A stretch of DNA of 64,000 nucleotides, taken from positions 434,001-498,000 of the forward strand of contig CAVPOX010000001.1 of NCBI GenBank assembly GCA_963707075.1, written 5' to 3'. Shown piece by piece: positions 1 to 8,476 of the stretch. Every line of letters begins with the position of its first letter. Position 1 is the first letter of the stretch. The notes beneath the pieces were generated by a model, which worked only from the letters and a program-made list of their open reading frames with translations, did no database searches and was not told where the DNA came from. Source of the DNA: CAXMQZ01 sp963707075 (GTDB taxonomy: Bacteria > Acidobacteriota > Thermoanaerobaculia > Multivoradales > JAHEKO01). Position numbers and translations under genes: made by a program.

Positions 1-329
1 TCAGACATCGAGCCACCGAAAACGGTGAAGTCCTGGGCGAAGACGTAGACCAGTCGGTTGTCGATCGTGCCGTAGCCGCACACCACGCCATCTCCGGGGA
101 TTCGCTGGTTATCGATGCCAAAATCCTGGCAGCGGTGGGTGACCAGGGCATCGATCTCCACAAAGGAGCCGGGATCGAGCAGTAGCTCGAGACGTTCACG
201 CGCCGTCAGTTTGCCAGACGCATGTTGGCGTTGGATCCGGGCTTCGCCCCCGCCAGCTCTCGCCACCCTCAGCCGGCGTTCGAGCTCCGTTTCCACAGCC
301 TCCGGAGATTGGGTCTTGGAAGTAGTCAT
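1..329 (-). CDS. Acyl-CoA carboxylase carboxyltransferase (beta) subunit, N-terminal part only
   Basis: The ATG at 327-329 opens a frame that runs off the left edge of the window, giving about 109 residues. The N-terminus has an acidic/basic helix and then GGGEARIQRQHASGKLTARE, followed by ERLELLLDPGSFVEID, typical of propionyl-/methylmalonyl-CoA carboxyltransferase subunits and of the related decarboxylase alpha subunit. The family moves CO2 from carboxybiotin to an acyl-CoA. Its usual partners, biotin carboxylase and biotin carrier, lie at 33.0-35.0 kb in this window, so a split-locus carboxylase is plausible. The gene is divergent from the tldD-like gene, with 70 bp between the starts. Substrate cannot be read from this fragment. 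Confidence 0.85.
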   Translation of the reverse strand, partial: MTTSKTQSPEAVETELERRLRVARAGGGEARIQRQHASGKLTARERLELLLDPGSFVEIDALVTHRCQDFGIDNQRIPGDGVVCGYGTIDNRLVYVFAQDFTVFGGSMS

Positions 330-399
330 CCGAGGATTATCTCATCGCCGGGGCTCCGTGCGAGAGTCGAGTGCCGAGCGTTGTGCAAGAATTTCCCTC

Positions 400-1713
400 G
401 TGCCCTTCTCCGAGCTCGACACCGCCGCTATCGCCCGTGCAGTTTCCCGCGTGGCTGATCGCCAAGATGACCTCGCAGATGCCTTCTTCGAGCGTCGTGA
501 AGAGATCGAGGTCGCGCCGCCGGACGAGTCGTCGGGGGTTCGGATCTGGCGCGAGCAGGGCTTTGCGATGCGATTGATTCGCGAGGGCAGGACCTGGTTG
601 GTATCGCGAGACCGGATCGAGCCAGCGGAGTTCTCCGAGTCGCTGCGCCAGATTGCGCGAGTGGCGCCCGTGATGCCTCATTCGTCACCGAGCCTGCGCG
701 TCGGTGAGCACATCGATCCTCGGATCCCAAGCGAGCTGCACGAGTTCCCCATGCGGGTCACCGAGGCGATCCGCCGTCGCCTGGCCGGATTTCCCTTGCG
801 GCTGAAAACCCGTTGGCACCGCCGCTGGGTGCGGGTCATCGGTCCCCATGTCGCCCCCGAACAGGAATGCGAACAGTTCTACAGCTACGAAGCGGAGACA
901 CCGTGGGCTCGGCATGGAGCGCTGCTGCGAGAACTGGACGAGTCGGCGGTCGAGGCCGCGGCAACCAGCCTGACTAGCTTCTTTCGAGCGCGCGACGGGG
1001 TGTCGGCCATGACCGGTCACTGCCCGGTTGTCCTGGGGCCTGCAGCTTGTGCGGTCTTGCTCCATGAGGCCGTTGCCCACGCCCTCGAGACCGACACCCT
1101 GATCCTGGGAGGGAGAATCGAGGCTGCGTTGGGCGTCGCGGTCGGGAGCGAGTTACTCCATGTTCTGGATACTCCAGAGAACGGCCCGGACACAGTGCGC
1201 CGGAAAACAGATGATGAAGGAATGCGAGTCGTGCAGCGGTGGCTGTTGCGCGCCGGGGTCGTCGAACAGGTGCTGGCAGACCTGATCACCGCGCATCGCT
1301 CGGCGGATCTGATCCCGGGCGCTGGTCGACGTGGTAGTCGCCACACCGCACCCGTACCGCGCTCCACTCACCTCGAGTTGCTGCCAGGTGAGCACTCTCT
1401 CTCCGACTTGGTGAGCGATCTGCAGACAGGCTACTTCTTCCCCGAAGCCTCTCGCGGGGCGCTCGATCCGCTGACGGGAAGTTTCTCGCTGCGGGTGCCA
1501 GGCGGGCGCCGGATCGAGGGCGGCAAGCTGGCCGACGTGGTCGCACCCTGCGGTCTGCGCGGTCAGGTCACCGATCTCCTGAGGGCGGTGACCGGAGTCG
1601 GCAACGACTGCGTGATGGCAGGGGCCGGCTGGTGCGCCAAGGGTGGGGTCCGTCTGCCGGTGTGGGCCACGACGCCCTCGTTGAGATTGGAGACTGTCGA
1701 GGTGGTGCCGTGA
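400..1713 (+). CDS. tldD: TldD-like metalloprotease subunit
   Basis: The product is about 437 aa of the TldD/PmbA (modulator of gyrase) family. The TldD signature is visible as LLHEAVAHALETD, which has the HExxxH zinc motif and a downstream Glu. The C-terminal GNDCVMAGAGWCAKGG matches the family's conserved end. Family members form TldD/TldE heterodimers that cleave unstructured peptides. The next gene encodes the PmbA/TldE partner and starts inside this stop codon (GTGA). I chose GTG at 400 because it keeps the start clear of the divergent carboxylase gene; GTG at 358 in the same frame is possible. An in-frame ATG at 115 would overlap that gene and is unlikely. Confidence 0.88.
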   Translation: MPFSELDTAAIARAVSRVADRQDDLADAFFERREEIEVAPPDESSGVRIWREQGFAMRLIREGRTWLVSRDRIEPAEFSESLRQIARVAPVMPHSSPSLRVGEHIDPRIPSELHEFPMRVTEAIRRRLAGFPLRLKTRWHRRWVRVIGPHVAPEQECEQFYSYEAETPWARHGALLRELDESAVEAAATSLTSFFRARDGVSAMTGHCPVVLGPAACAVLLHEAVAHALETDTLILGGRIEAALGVAVGSELLHVLDTPENGPDTVRRKTDDEGMRVVQRWLLRAGVVEQVLADLITAHRSADLIPGAGRRGSRHTAPVPRSTHLELLPGEHSLSDLVSDLQTGYFFPEASRGALDPLTGSFSLRVPGGRRIEGGKLADVVAPCGLRGQVTDLLRAVTGVGNDCVMAGAGWCAKGGVRLPVWATTPSLRLETVEVVP

Positions 1714-3026
1714 AGCACCAGGAGCGAGCTCGTGAAGTTTTTGCGGCCGCCAGCGGGGCCGGGCTACAAGAGGCCGAGCTGTATCTGAAAACCGGTAGTT
1801 CACGCCGCCTCGAAATCGACCTGCAGGGAACGGCCGGCAGCTCGAGCCAGGAACAGGGTTGGGCCATTCGAGCTGGCAGCTTGCGGGCCTCGCTGTTCGC
1901 CGCCGGCACGGGGCTACCGCCAGCTGATCTGGCTTGGCCGGAGCCTGATGGACAACCACTGTATCTACCGCCGGCGGTGACAATCCCCGACTGGAAACCC
2001 TCGACTGATCTGGAGTTGCCTTTCTTGACGGAGAGCGAAGCCGAAGGGATCGTCGAGGGGATCGAGCGAGCCTTGAAGGAGGAGCTGCCAGACAGCAGGT
2101 TTCTTGGCGGTTTTCTGGAGGAGGGAACGAGCGAGACCTCCATCTTCAACACGCAGGGGGTGGAGGCTCACTTCCGGCGTCGCGCGGCGAGCCTGTCCAT
2201 CGAGGCCGTGGGGCCCTGGCCCGGATCGCGATCGGGCAGGTTGAGCCTCGCCGAACGAGACCCACGGCGGTTCCAGCCGGTGGCGATCGCCCGCCGGCTG
2301 GCCAATCGACTCTTGCTTGCACATGAGGGAGCTGCGCCGACGCGGGCGCGCGGTGAGATCCTGTTGAGCTCCGCCGTGGCGGCCCGGGTTCTGGTCGCCC
2401 TCTCCCCGATGCTCATTGGGCGTAGCGGAGAGTCGATCGCGCGTCGGATGCGCGATCGCCGAGGCAAGATTGGCAGCGAGCTTCTCACGGTCATCGATGA
2501 CGGTCGCCTTCCGGGAGGCGTGCTCGCGGCTCCCGTCGACGGAGAGGGGCAACCGACAGGACCGAGCCTGTTGATCGAGGAAGGACGATTCTGTACGGCC
2601 CTGACCGACTGGCGGGAATCGAGAGCCTCGGCGGGGAATCCCGCAGGCTACATGCGGCGGGAGGGCTGGCGGGATCTGCCGCACGTCGCCCCTTCGCACC
2701 TCTACATCCGACCCCGGCCCGAGGTTTCAGTCGGAGACCTGCTGGGCTCGATAGCGCGCGGCTACTATCTGGTCGAGTCCCTGGGAGTCGGCAGCTTCGA
2801 CTTCGAGCAGGATCGCTTCCGCCTGCCTGTTTGCGGCTTCGCGCTGCAACAGGGTGCTGCGACCGAACCCCTGTCACGGGTTTGGCTCGAGGGCGGTATC
2901 AGAGCATTGCTCGATGGGATCCAGGGAGTAGCGAGAGACCTGACCTTCGAGCCCCTGGGGGCGATGATCGGGGCTCCGAGCCTCCTTGTCGGGGGATTCG
3001 GCTTGCGCGGCAATGACTCGGGCTAA
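1710..3026 (+). CDS. PmbA/TldE-like protease partner subunit
   Basis: The product is 438 aa starting at GTG 1710, which overlaps the tldD-like stop (GTGA), a sign of translational coupling. Family features are the N-terminal EAELYLKTG segment, a central region ending in LLSSAVAARVLVALSP, and the C-terminal EPLGAMIGAPSLLVGG block. It lacks the HExxxH motif, as expected for the TldE/PmbA half of the heterodimer, where only TldD carries the metal. It probably shapes the cavity of the shared proteolytic complex. The stop overlaps the convergent small gene by four bases (CTAA). Confidence 0.85.
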   Translation: MKHQERAREVFAAASGAGLQEAELYLKTGSSRRLEIDLQGTAGSSSQEQGWAIRAGSLRASLFAAGTGLPPADLAWPEPDGQPLYLPPAVTIPDWKPSTDLELPFLTESEAEGIVEGIERALKEELPDSRFLGGFLEEGTSETSIFNTQGVEAHFRRRAASLSIEAVGPWPGSRSGRLSLAERDPRRFQPVAIARRLANRLLLAHEGAAPTRARGEILLSSAVAARVLVALSPMLIGRSGESIARRMRDRRGKIGSELLTVIDDGRLPGGVLAAPVDGEGQPTGPSLLIEEGRFCTALTDWRESRASAGNPAGYMRREGWRDLPHVAPSHLYIRPRPEVSVGDLLGSIARGYYLVESLGVGSFDFEQDRFRLPVCGFALQQGAATEPLSRVWLEGGIRALLDGIQGVARDLTFEPLGAMIGAPSLLVGGFGLRGNDSG

Positions 3027-3607
3027 TCGGAGCCGCCAGGAGTCGATTTGACAGGTCTGGCCTTGAGTTTGAGCTTGCCTTTCTCGGAGGCGACCCTGAA
3101 CGAGACCTCGTCACATCCTGTCTTGTCGCGAATCTGGGCGACCTGCTTGTTGAGATAGGTCTGGAATTTATCGAAGTCGGCCCTCGGTCCCCTGTCCGAG
3201 TCTGCGTAGAGCCCGTTGAACAGGGCCTGCACGGCGGCGACCGCGGGTTGATCATCGATAACCACGCCTTTGATGGGATCGTGGACCGGACCCTGCGACT
3301 CGAGCGGCCGCTTGGTCTTTCTGCCCAGTTCGTACTCTCTGAGTCGCCGGTTGAAGAGCACGAGCAGCGCGTTGAACTTGGCTTCGAGACCGTTGTACCG
3401 GAACCGATGAGCCACTGCCTTCATGTGGACGGTACGCAATTCCTTGATCTGGTTCTGCACCATGATACGCAGCTGCTCGGGCGGCATGGGCAGGTTCCCG
3501 GTGAAAAACCGCTCGAAATCGATCTGGAACCTGCGGATGTCCTGATCGAGGCGCATGAGCAGCTCTTCCACGGTTCGCTTGGGCTGCAATGAGACTGGAT
3601 CTTGCAC
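3023..3607 (-). CDS. Conserved hypothetical protein, MXAN_5187 C-terminal-like
   Basis: The product is 194 aa, soluble, without signal peptide or membrane segment. Residues 15-95 form charged helices containing FERFFTGNLPMPPEQLR and RFRYNGLEAKFNALLVLFNRRLREYE. From memory this resembles a domain found at the C-terminus of the myxococcal MXAN_5187 protein and in many acidobacterial proteins; I cannot verify it here. The second half (VSFRVASEKGKLKLKARPVK) is a short beta-rich, basic tail. Function is unknown. It is convergent with the pmbA-like gene and overlaps its stop by four bases, leaving no room for a terminator between them. Confidence 0.7.
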   Translation of the reverse strand: MQDPVSLQPKRTVEELLMRLDQDIRRFQIDFERFFTGNLPMPPEQLRIMVQNQIKELRTVHMKAVAHRFRYNGLEAKFNALLVLFNRRLREYELGRKTKRPLESQGPVHDPIKGVVIDDQPAVAAVQALFNGLYADSDRGPRADFDKFQTYLNKQVAQIRDKTGCDEVSFRVASEKGKLKLKARPVKSTPGGSD

Positions 3608-3722
3608 GAGTGTTCCCTAGCCTAACCTGTTCGTCCGCTGCGCCCAGTGGTTCTTGTCACACCGTGTACCTGGCTCTTCCCGTTGATCCTAAGCTCGGAA
3701 TGACTAGAATCGAGGCTGCGAG

Positions 3723-5090
3723 ATGACGGAACCATCGATACAGGATCCACGACGGCGCCTCCCCTCGGTCGATCGATTGTTGGCCGAACCGGAATTCGAG
3801 CATTTGGCCAAATTATACGGTAGGGATCAGGTCCGTTCCCGCCTGCGGCTGGAGCTCGAGTCGCTGCGCAACCGGCTGGCCGTGTCGGGTGGCAGCGAGT
3901 CCGAATCCATCGACTCCGCGATGGCGGCGTTGCGTTTGCGGGTCAGCGGCGGATTGGTGGCCGAGCTGGGACGGGGTCTGAAACGGGTGTTGAACGCAAC
4001 GGGCATCTTTCTGCACACCAATCTCGGCCGAGCCCCTTTGCCGAGAGACATTGCCGCTGAGCTGCCCGCCTTTCTCAACGCCTATTGCGACCTGGAATTC
4101 GACCTCGAGGCGGGTCGGCGAGGCGAACGCAATCGCCGCGCGACTCGGCTGCTGGAGGCTCTGACGGGGGCCGAAGGAGCTCTGGTCGCCAACAACAACG
4201 CTGGTGCGTTGGTTCTGGTGTTATCCACCCTGGCCAAAGGGCGAGAGGTCGTGGTCTCGCGGGGAGAACTGGTCGAGATCGGCGGATCGTTCCGTGTTCC
4301 GGATATTCTGCAGGCAGCGGGTGCCACCCTGGTCGAGGTGGGAACCACCAACCGAACCCGTCTCAGTGATTATGCGAACGCGATCGGCCCCGACACCGGC
4401 CTGCTGCTGAAAGTGCACCCGAGCAACTATCTGGTCTCTGGATTTGTCGAATCGGTCGCGGCGGAGCCCCTGGCCAGGCTGGCGCACGACCATCAGCTGC
4501 CCATGTTGATGGACGAAGGGAGTGGGCTTCTGCGGCCCCATCCGGCACCCCAGTTGGCCGGGCATCCCAGTTTCCAGGAGCTTCTGGTGAACGGCTGTGA
4601 TCTGGTCTGTGGAAGCGGAGACAAGCTGCTCGGGGGACCCCAGGCGGGTCTCCTGGCGGGGCGGGCAGATCTGGTCGAGCGCTGCCGCCGCCATCCGCTA
4701 TACCGGGCGTTGAGGCCGGATCGCACAGTCTTCTGTGCTCTGGAGGCGGTGCTTCGCCTGCACCTGTCGGGTGGTTCATTGCCGATCGATAGGCTATGGC
4801 CGGACCCGCAAGCGCATCGTGCACGACTGGTGCTCCTGGCTGGCCGGCTGAGCGCCAAAGTCGTCGAGGCGCAGGCCTTCATCGGGGGTGGCGCTGCACC
4901 GGAAAAACCCATCCCAGGAGATGCCTTGGCACTGCCTGGAGAGTCGGCGCTGCTCGAGCGGCTGCGCGCGGGCGAACCTCCGGTCATCGGCTATATCCGT
5001 GAAGGAGCGCTGATTCTCGATCTGCGCACGATCGATCCCGAAGACGACGAGGCTCTGGCCGCGGCCGTACTCGAGGCCATGGCTGAATAG
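3723..5090 (+). CDS. selA: L-seryl-tRNA(Sec) selenium transferase
   Basis: The product is 455 aa, the usual SelA length. SelA is a PLP enzyme that converts Ser-tRNA(Sec) to Sec-tRNA(Sec) using selenophosphate. Visible signatures are RRLPSVDRLL near the N-terminus, NATGIFLHTNLGRAPL (residues 91-106), EGALVANNNAGA, the MDEGSGLL segment, and the PLP-lysine block GSGDKLLGGPQAG with Lys at about residue 301. It stands alone between a convergent-strand gene and a response regulator. selB, selD and tRNA-Sec are not seen in the window, so they must lie elsewhere if the pathway works. Its presence implies the genome uses UGA as selenocysteine in some genes. Confidence 0.95.
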   Translation: MTEPSIQDPRRRLPSVDRLLAEPEFEHLAKLYGRDQVRSRLRLELESLRNRLAVSGGSESESIDSAMAALRLRVSGGLVAELGRGLKRVLNATGIFLHTNLGRAPLPRDIAAELPAFLNAYCDLEFDLEAGRRGERNRRATRLLEALTGAEGALVANNNAGALVLVLSTLAKGREVVVSRGELVEIGGSFRVPDILQAAGATLVEVGTTNRTRLSDYANAIGPDTGLLLKVHPSNYLVSGFVESVAAEPLARLAHDHQLPMLMDEGSGLLRPHPAPQLAGHPSFQELLVNGCDLVCGSGDKLLGGPQAGLLAGRADLVERCRRHPLYRALRPDRTVFCALEAVLRLHLSGGSLPIDRLWPDPQAHRARLVLLAGRLSAKVVEAQAFIGGGAAPEKPIPGDALALPGESALLERLRAGEPPVIGYIREGALILDLRTIDPEDDEALAAAVLEAMAE

Positions 5091-5152
5091 GTCTTGCTGA
5101 CCGCTGTGGCGTTTCGAACTGACGCGGCGATTCTGACCGGTAGAATCGAATC

Positions 5153-6460
5153 ATGTCGGATGTTTGCATCCTGGTAGTCGAAGATCGGGACTCGCTGCGC
5201 CGCATGCTGGATCGCGCCCTGAGTGGGGAGGGCTACACGGTAGCGACCTCGGCGAGCGCCGAAGCTGCGATCGAGAAACTGCAGGAGTCGGAATTCGATC
5301 TGGTTTTGACCGATCTCAAGCTGCCTGGTCGATCCGGAATCGATGTGCTCGAGGCCTGTCGCCAGATCGATCCGAATATGCCCGTCGTGGTGATGACGGC
5401 GTACGGCACGGTTCATACAGCCGTCGAAGCCATGAAACAGGGAGCCGCCGACTTCCTGGAAAAACCCGTCGAGATCGACGATCTCTTTCGCCTGGTCGCT
5501 TCGCTCGTGGGTGAGAGCTCGACAGAAGCGAGTCTCAATGTGCCTGGCGGCGTGACCATTGTCGGCCAGCATCCAAAGGTCAAGGTGGCGCTCAGACTGT
5601 TGGAGAGGGTCGCCAGGACCGACAGCACGGTCCTTCTCACCGGTGAAAGCGGAACCGGGAAGGAGTTGTTTGCCAAGGCCCTGCACGCACTGTCGCCGCG
5701 ACGCACTGGACCTTTCGTGGCGCTCAACTGCGCGGCAATCCCGGAGACGCTGATCGAGAACGAGCTCTTTGGCCATGAAAAAGGGGCGTTCACCGGAGCC
5801 CATCGTCGCCAGACCGGTCGGTTCGAGACGGCCAGTGGCGGCACCTTGCTGCTGGACGAGATCGGCGAGCTGCCGTTGGCCATCCAGGCCAAGGTGCTGA
5901 GGGTTCTGGAAGAAAGGACGTTCGAGCGGGTGGGAGGGGCGCAGACTCTCAAGGCCGATGTGAGGCTCGTGGCGGCGACCAACCGGAAGCTCGCGACGAT
6001 GGTCGAGGAGGGGACCTTCCGCGAGGACCTCTTCTATCGGTTGGAGGTCTTTCCAATCGAGTTGCCACCCCTGCGGGAGCGAGCGAGCGATATCCGACAT
6101 CTTTCGCAGTACCTGCTGGACAACCTCGCTGAACGCCAGGGAACGGCCAGGCGACAGTTGACGGAAGACGCGATGCGCCTACTCGAGTCTCAGGAGTGGC
6201 CCGGCAATGTTCGGCAGCTGGCCAATCTGCTCGAGCGTGCCATGATTGTCGGCGAAGGACCGCGGGTGCACCCGACCGAGCTGCGCCAGTTGCTGTTCTC
6301 CTCGGGTGGCAAGGGCGAGCGGGAGCAGGTCTGTGAGGCCCTGGAGGAGGCCGACGGTGACAAACGCCAGGCCGCGGACATTCTGGGAGTCAGCTACCGT
6401 ACCCTGCAACGTCGAATCAAGGAGTACGATCTGGGAGGCTTCCCGCAGTACCGTAAGTGA
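5153..6460 (+). CDS. Sigma-54-dependent response regulator (NtrC/PilR type)
   Basis: The product is 435 aa with three domains. The receiver has acidic residues E10 and D11, phospho-acceptor D54 (LVLTDLKLPG) and K104. The AAA+ sigma-54 interaction domain has Walker A GESGTGKE at 164-171, the sigma-54 contact loop GAFTGA at 211-216 and Walker B LLLDEIGELP. A C-terminal Fis-type helix-turn-helix (QAADILGVSYRTLQRRIKEY) follows. Phosphorylated regulators of this class activate RNA polymerase bound to -24/-12 promoters. Two such promoters occur here before the minor pilin operon and the major pilin gene, and a PilS-like kinase lies at 16.2-18.0 kb, so a PilR role is a reasonable inference. No kinase gene is adjacent. 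Confidence 0.92.
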   Translation: MSDVCILVVEDRDSLRRMLDRALSGEGYTVATSASAEAAIEKLQESEFDLVLTDLKLPGRSGIDVLEACRQIDPNMPVVVMTAYGTVHTAVEAMKQGAADFLEKPVEIDDLFRLVASLVGESSTEASLNVPGGVTIVGQHPKVKVALRLLERVARTDSTVLLTGESGTGKELFAKALHALSPRRTGPFVALNCAAIPETLIENELFGHEKGAFTGAHRRQTGRFETASGGTLLLDEIGELPLAIQAKVLRVLEERTFERVGGAQTLKADVRLVAATNRKLATMVEEGTFREDLFYRLEVFPIELPPLRERASDIRHLSQYLLDNLAERQGTARRQLTEDAMRLLESQEWPGNVRQLANLLERAMIVGEGPRVHPTELRQLLFSSGGKGEREQVCEALEEADGDKRQAADILGVSYRTLQRRIKEYDLGGFPQYRK

Positions 6461-6522
6461 AGGTTTGTTGCCTGTTATATTGACGCGATCCAACAGCAAG
6501 GCCCAGCGGAAGGTTCTCATCA

Positions 6523-7731
6523 GTGAGCGCAGACAAAGGTAATCGCAAACTCGTCGACTGGTACACCGTGTCGACCGACTCCCTCAAGGGCTGGGTCTTT
6601 GTTGTCATTCTCCTGGTGCTGGCCGTGGCAGGGGTCCTGGGCTACCGATTCCTCGACAGGATGGTTCTCGAGAAGGAGGTCGCCCGGGTAATCGAGGAGG
6701 CGGAGGATCTCTTGCGAACGGTGCGCAGCGAGGGGGCGATCAACAGCTACCGTGAAGAGTACTTTGTCGCTCGGCGCCACCTGGAAGAGGCCCGTGAGCA
6801 CGAGGTCGCGGGAGCTCTACGGGAGGCTTTTCGCAGCGGCGAGCGTAGCCGCACCCTGCTGGCGTCGATCCTCAGCACCCTGCGCATGCGTGGCGCCGAG
6901 GGTGAGGCGATGTTTATCGCCGTGCAGGGAGGTGTGCAATACCGGCGTGGCGACCGAGGGTCCTGGCAATCCGCGCGCAGCCGCGTGGCGCTCAACGCCG
7001 GTGACTATGTCAAGACCTCGGGCAGCGGCTCTGCGGAGATCATGTCCGTCGACGGTACGCTCTACACCGTGCGACCCGACACGGTCTTGTTGATCGGACG
7101 GGTGCGTCCGGCACCGGGCGAGGAGCGGCAGCGCACGATCAATCTGGAAGCGGGGTGGGTCGACCTGGGGACTTCCCAAACCAGCAGTCGCATCTCGACG
7201 CCACAGGCCGAGGCGCGGGTTCAGAAGGACAGCAAGGCGGCCATCACGCACGACCCGGAGCGGGATACCAGCAGTTTCGCGGCCTACGAGGGAGAGGTGC
7301 TGGTCGCCTCCAGCGACGGGTCGAGTCGGGAATTGGCAGCCCTGGAGCAGGTGTCACAGACTGGTCGGACGTTGTCGCGCAAGAAGCGACTCTTGCCCGC
7401 TCCCCAGTTGATGGCGCCCGAAGACAACTTCGAAGCCGTGATGGTCACCGAGGAGCAGTTGGCGCTGGAGTGGTTTCCCGTCGATCGGGCCGAGCGTTAT
7501 GCGCTGCAGGTCGCCCGGACTCGTTTCTTCGTGCAGAACATCATCGATGAGGTCGATCGTACGTCGACGTTGGCCACTCTGGGTCTGCAGGGGACCGGCA
7601 GCTTTGTCTGGCGCGTGGCAGCCTTCGACGGCGAGGGGGTGCAGGGGCCGTGGAGTGGTTTGCGGCGTTTCAGGGTGACCACAGGTGCGACAGGCGAGGA
7701 CGCAAGCACCAGTGAGGTGGACTCACCCTAG
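6523..7731 (+). CDS. Membrane-anchored FecR-domain protein
   Basis: The product is 402 aa from GTG 6523. A transmembrane helix at about residues 22-44 (GWVFVVILLVLAVAGVLGY) anchors it. A charged helical region to about 115 follows, then a FecR-like beta domain (FIAVQGGVQYRRGDRGSW, then LNAGDYVKTSGSGSAEI) to about 240. The C-terminal part (EEQLALEWFPVDRAERYALQVAR, then FVWRVAAFDGEG) looks like an Fn3-type fold. The N-terminus is cytoplasmic and the bulk periplasmic. This is not a classical TonB-linked FecR because no ECF sigma gene is adjacent; the family is widespread as envelope proteins of unknown role. Its stop overlaps the convergent neighbour by four bases (CTAG). Confidence 0.8.
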   Translation: MSADKGNRKLVDWYTVSTDSLKGWVFVVILLVLAVAGVLGYRFLDRMVLEKEVARVIEEAEDLLRTVRSEGAINSYREEYFVARRHLEEAREHEVAGALREAFRSGERSRTLLASILSTLRMRGAEGEAMFIAVQGGVQYRRGDRGSWQSARSRVALNAGDYVKTSGSGSAEIMSVDGTLYTVRPDTVLLIGRVRPAPGEERQRTINLEAGWVDLGTSQTSSRISTPQAEARVQKDSKAAITHDPERDTSSFAAYEGEVLVASSDGSSRELAALEQVSQTGRTLSRKKRLLPAPQLMAPEDNFEAVMVTEEQLALEWFPVDRAERYALQVARTRFFVQNIIDEVDRTSTLATLGLQGTGSFVWRVAAFDGEGVQGPWSGLRRFRVTTGATGEDASTSEVDSP

Positions 7732-8474
7732 GCTTGATCTTCCTCGCCCTCGCCTTGTTCCTCGCCCTCATCCTCGTCCTCGCTCGAACCGGTTTCATCC
7801 TCCGGCGGCCTGGCGAGGAATCCACGGCTTTTGATATCGAACTCCACGGAGTCGAAACTGAGGGTGTCGGTGAATCTCGCCTCGAACCGGACGCTGGCAC
7901 CGGGATTGAGAAAACCTCGCTCCAGATCTGCCCTGCTGGTCTCCAACAACGTGCCGTCCTCGCCATAGAGCATCACATCCAGGGCGATGGAGGTTGCAGG
8001 ATTCTGTGTCGGATTCTGCAGGTTGCCGGTCACTGTGACCGAGCTGGTTGATAGATCCACTTCCTCCCGCCAGCCAGCGACCCGCAGTTGGGGACTCGCC
8101 TCCGAGCCCGCGGCTTCCTCCGAGTCGGCAATCGCATCAGCCGAATCGCCGATTCGGGGATGGCTCACGTCGGCATCGGTGAGGACGAACTCAGCCTTGC
8201 GCCTGGGCTTCGGCTGGGCTGGGGCCGGCTGGGCCGCAGCCTTCTCCGTCAGAGCCTGGCTGGCGTCGAGATCGACTGCTGACAGGCGCATCGAACCCAG
8301 CGTGCCGTTGGGAAGGGTGAAGGTCACCAACTGACCCTCGACCTTCCAGGGCCCATTGATCTCCACCTTGTCGCCCTCCTGGGTAACCAGCCAATCGGCG
8401 ACGGCCCCACTGGCCGTAAAGGCCAGGGAGCCGAAGCCGAGAATCGACATACGCAGAAGTCGGCTTTGCTTCAT
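7728..8474 (-). CDS. Secreted FxLYD-like protein at the end of the pilY1 operon
   Basis: The product is 248 aa. A signal peptide (about residues 1-26, ending SGAVADW) is followed by a short beta segment (VEGQLVTFTLPNGT), a Pro/Ala/Lys linker, and a domain at about 135-215 (VTVTGNLQNPTQNPATSIAL, then DVMLYGEDGTLLETS) resembling FxLYD domains. The last 25 residues are almost all acidic. Its ATG lies 2 bp after the pilY1 stop, so it is surely co-transcribed with the minor pilins. It may be an accessory factor of the pilus tip or of PilY1 export, but this rests on position only. The stop overlaps the convergent FecR gene. Confidence 0.75.
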   Translation of the reverse strand: MKQSRLLRMSILGFGSLAFTASGAVADWLVTQEGDKVEINGPWKVEGQLVTFTLPNGTLGSMRLSAVDLDASQALTEKAAAQPAPAQPKPRRKAEFVLTDADVSHPRIGDSADAIADSEEAAGSEASPQLRVAGWREEVDLSTSSVTVTGNLQNPTQNPATSIALDVMLYGEDGTLLETSRADLERGFLNPGASVRFEARFTDTLSFDSVEFDIKSRGFLARPPEDETGSSEDEDEGEEQGEGEEDQA

Positions 8475-8476
8475 CT

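Noticed and set aside
1153..1983. 276-codon minus frame across the tldD/pmbA junction
   Set aside because: Both plus-strand genes have family motifs and a GTGA overlap; the minus frame is a shadow.
4991..6100. 369-codon frame opposite the sigma-54 regulator
   Set aside because: The plus strand carries all regulator motifs; the minus frame has no recognisable domain.
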